Under the pieces are notes generated by a model, which ran no database searches, had not been told where the DNA came from, and saw nothing but the letters and a program-made list of their open reading frames with translations. From Kaistella gelatinilytica (GTDB lineage Bacteria; Bacteroidota; Bacteroidia; Flavobacteriales; Weeksellaceae): a stretch of 64,000 bases of DNA. The stretch is taken from NCBI RefSeq assembly GCF_015679325.1, contig NZ_JADPVI010000004.1:278864-342863 (forward strand), read 5' to 3'. The position numbers and the translations under genes were made by a program. Below are positions 63,829-64,000 of this stretch, one piece after another (the stretch's first letter is position 1; each line of letters opens with the position of its first letter).

Positions 63829-63976
63829 TTTTGGGCAGTCCCCTCGCAGCTGCTTATAATAATTGTAATTAGTTGGCCATTTCCCGGGTCGGGCTCTTCG
63901 TTCCAATTCCTCGTTCCATCACTAGTCCAGCGCTTACTGTGGGATTTCCACTATGATCCCTACTGCATTAGGGGAT
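63829..63976. repeat. Intergenic element related to the GGGC..GGTCGGGC family
   Basis: Begins TTTTTTGGGCAGTCCCCTCG and contains CCGGGTCGGGCTCTTCG, TTCCACTATGATCCCTACTGC and a final GGGGATTTTT. The start (TTTGGGCAG..) and GTCGGGC core recall the elements at 32018 and 37595, but the middle differs. No gene was seen in 63771-64000. Confidence 0.5.
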
Positions 63977-64000
63977 TTTTAACATACTGTGGATAACTTT

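Overview
The window reads as chromosomal DNA of a flavobacterium, most likely in the Weeksellaceae (Chryseobacterium, Kaistella or Elizabethkingia relatives). This is inferred from the gene families present: a PafA-type alkaline phosphatase, type IX secretion (T9SS) C-terminal sorting domains, a clade II Sec-type nitrous oxide reductase, DUF4136 and DUF5522 proteins, and LytTR membrane regulators. Many promoters also carry the Bacteroidota -7 box TAnnTTTG, with a TTTG about 20 bases upstream where it is clear. I saw no rRNA, tRNA or CRISPR array.

Layout. 1-4140: end of a nitrous oxide reduction cluster (cytochrome c, nosZ, membrane protein, nosL partial, all on minus) with a divergent small cytochrome c; a TGA-N6-TCA dyad sits between the divergent units and a second one precedes the membrane gene. 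4278-6309: dnaK with a clear promoter and terminator. 6310-27600: an accessory defence-type island. 27600-64000: mostly housekeeping genes: NdpA-like protein, PAP2 phosphatase, Nei/Fpg glycosylase, cysE/cysK, mdh, pafA, S41 peptidase with a LytTR regulator, D-cysteine desulfhydrase-like enzyme, glucosaminidase, hemL, an OYE enzyme, catalase HPII with a DUF892 ferritin-like gene, TPR-AraC regulators, two T9SS cargo proteins, cdd, ppx-like, truA, an ABC exporter, an aldehyde dehydrogenase, gcvH and a VanZ-like gene.

The island is the most interesting part. Two 306-residue WYL-domain regulators bracket it. Between them lies a type I restriction-modification operon, hsdM-hsdS-X-Y-hsdR-protease, in which X (330 aa, unknown) and Y (1325 aa, GHKL/sacsin-like ATPase at the N-terminus and DUF3883/Mrr-like nuclease fold at the C-terminus) sit between the specificity and restriction subunits and are translationally coupled to hsdR. 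Y and X are much more AT-rich than hsdM and the sampled hsdR lines. Further genes are a SLOG-fold protein, an alpha/beta hydrolase, a 231-aa unknown, an AAA+ ATPase with a late in-frame stop, a possible uracil-DNA-glycosylase-fold protein, a frameshifted DUF2779 gene and a RhuM N-terminal fragment. Four promoters in the island (both WYL genes, the 231-aa gene and the AAA+ gene) share one design: a 16-base operator-like element, imperfectly CGCC-N7-GGCG, placed exactly 11 bases before the -7 box. This suggests one regulon run by the WYL proteins.

Repeats are also a theme. A short mobile-looking 16-mer (CTTCGACARGCTCAG type) occurs twice in frame inside hsdM and again inside two longer intergenic elements; a 77-79 bp tandem repeat has copied the 3' end of mdh; 7-bp and 8-bp tandem repeats lie before hemL and truA.
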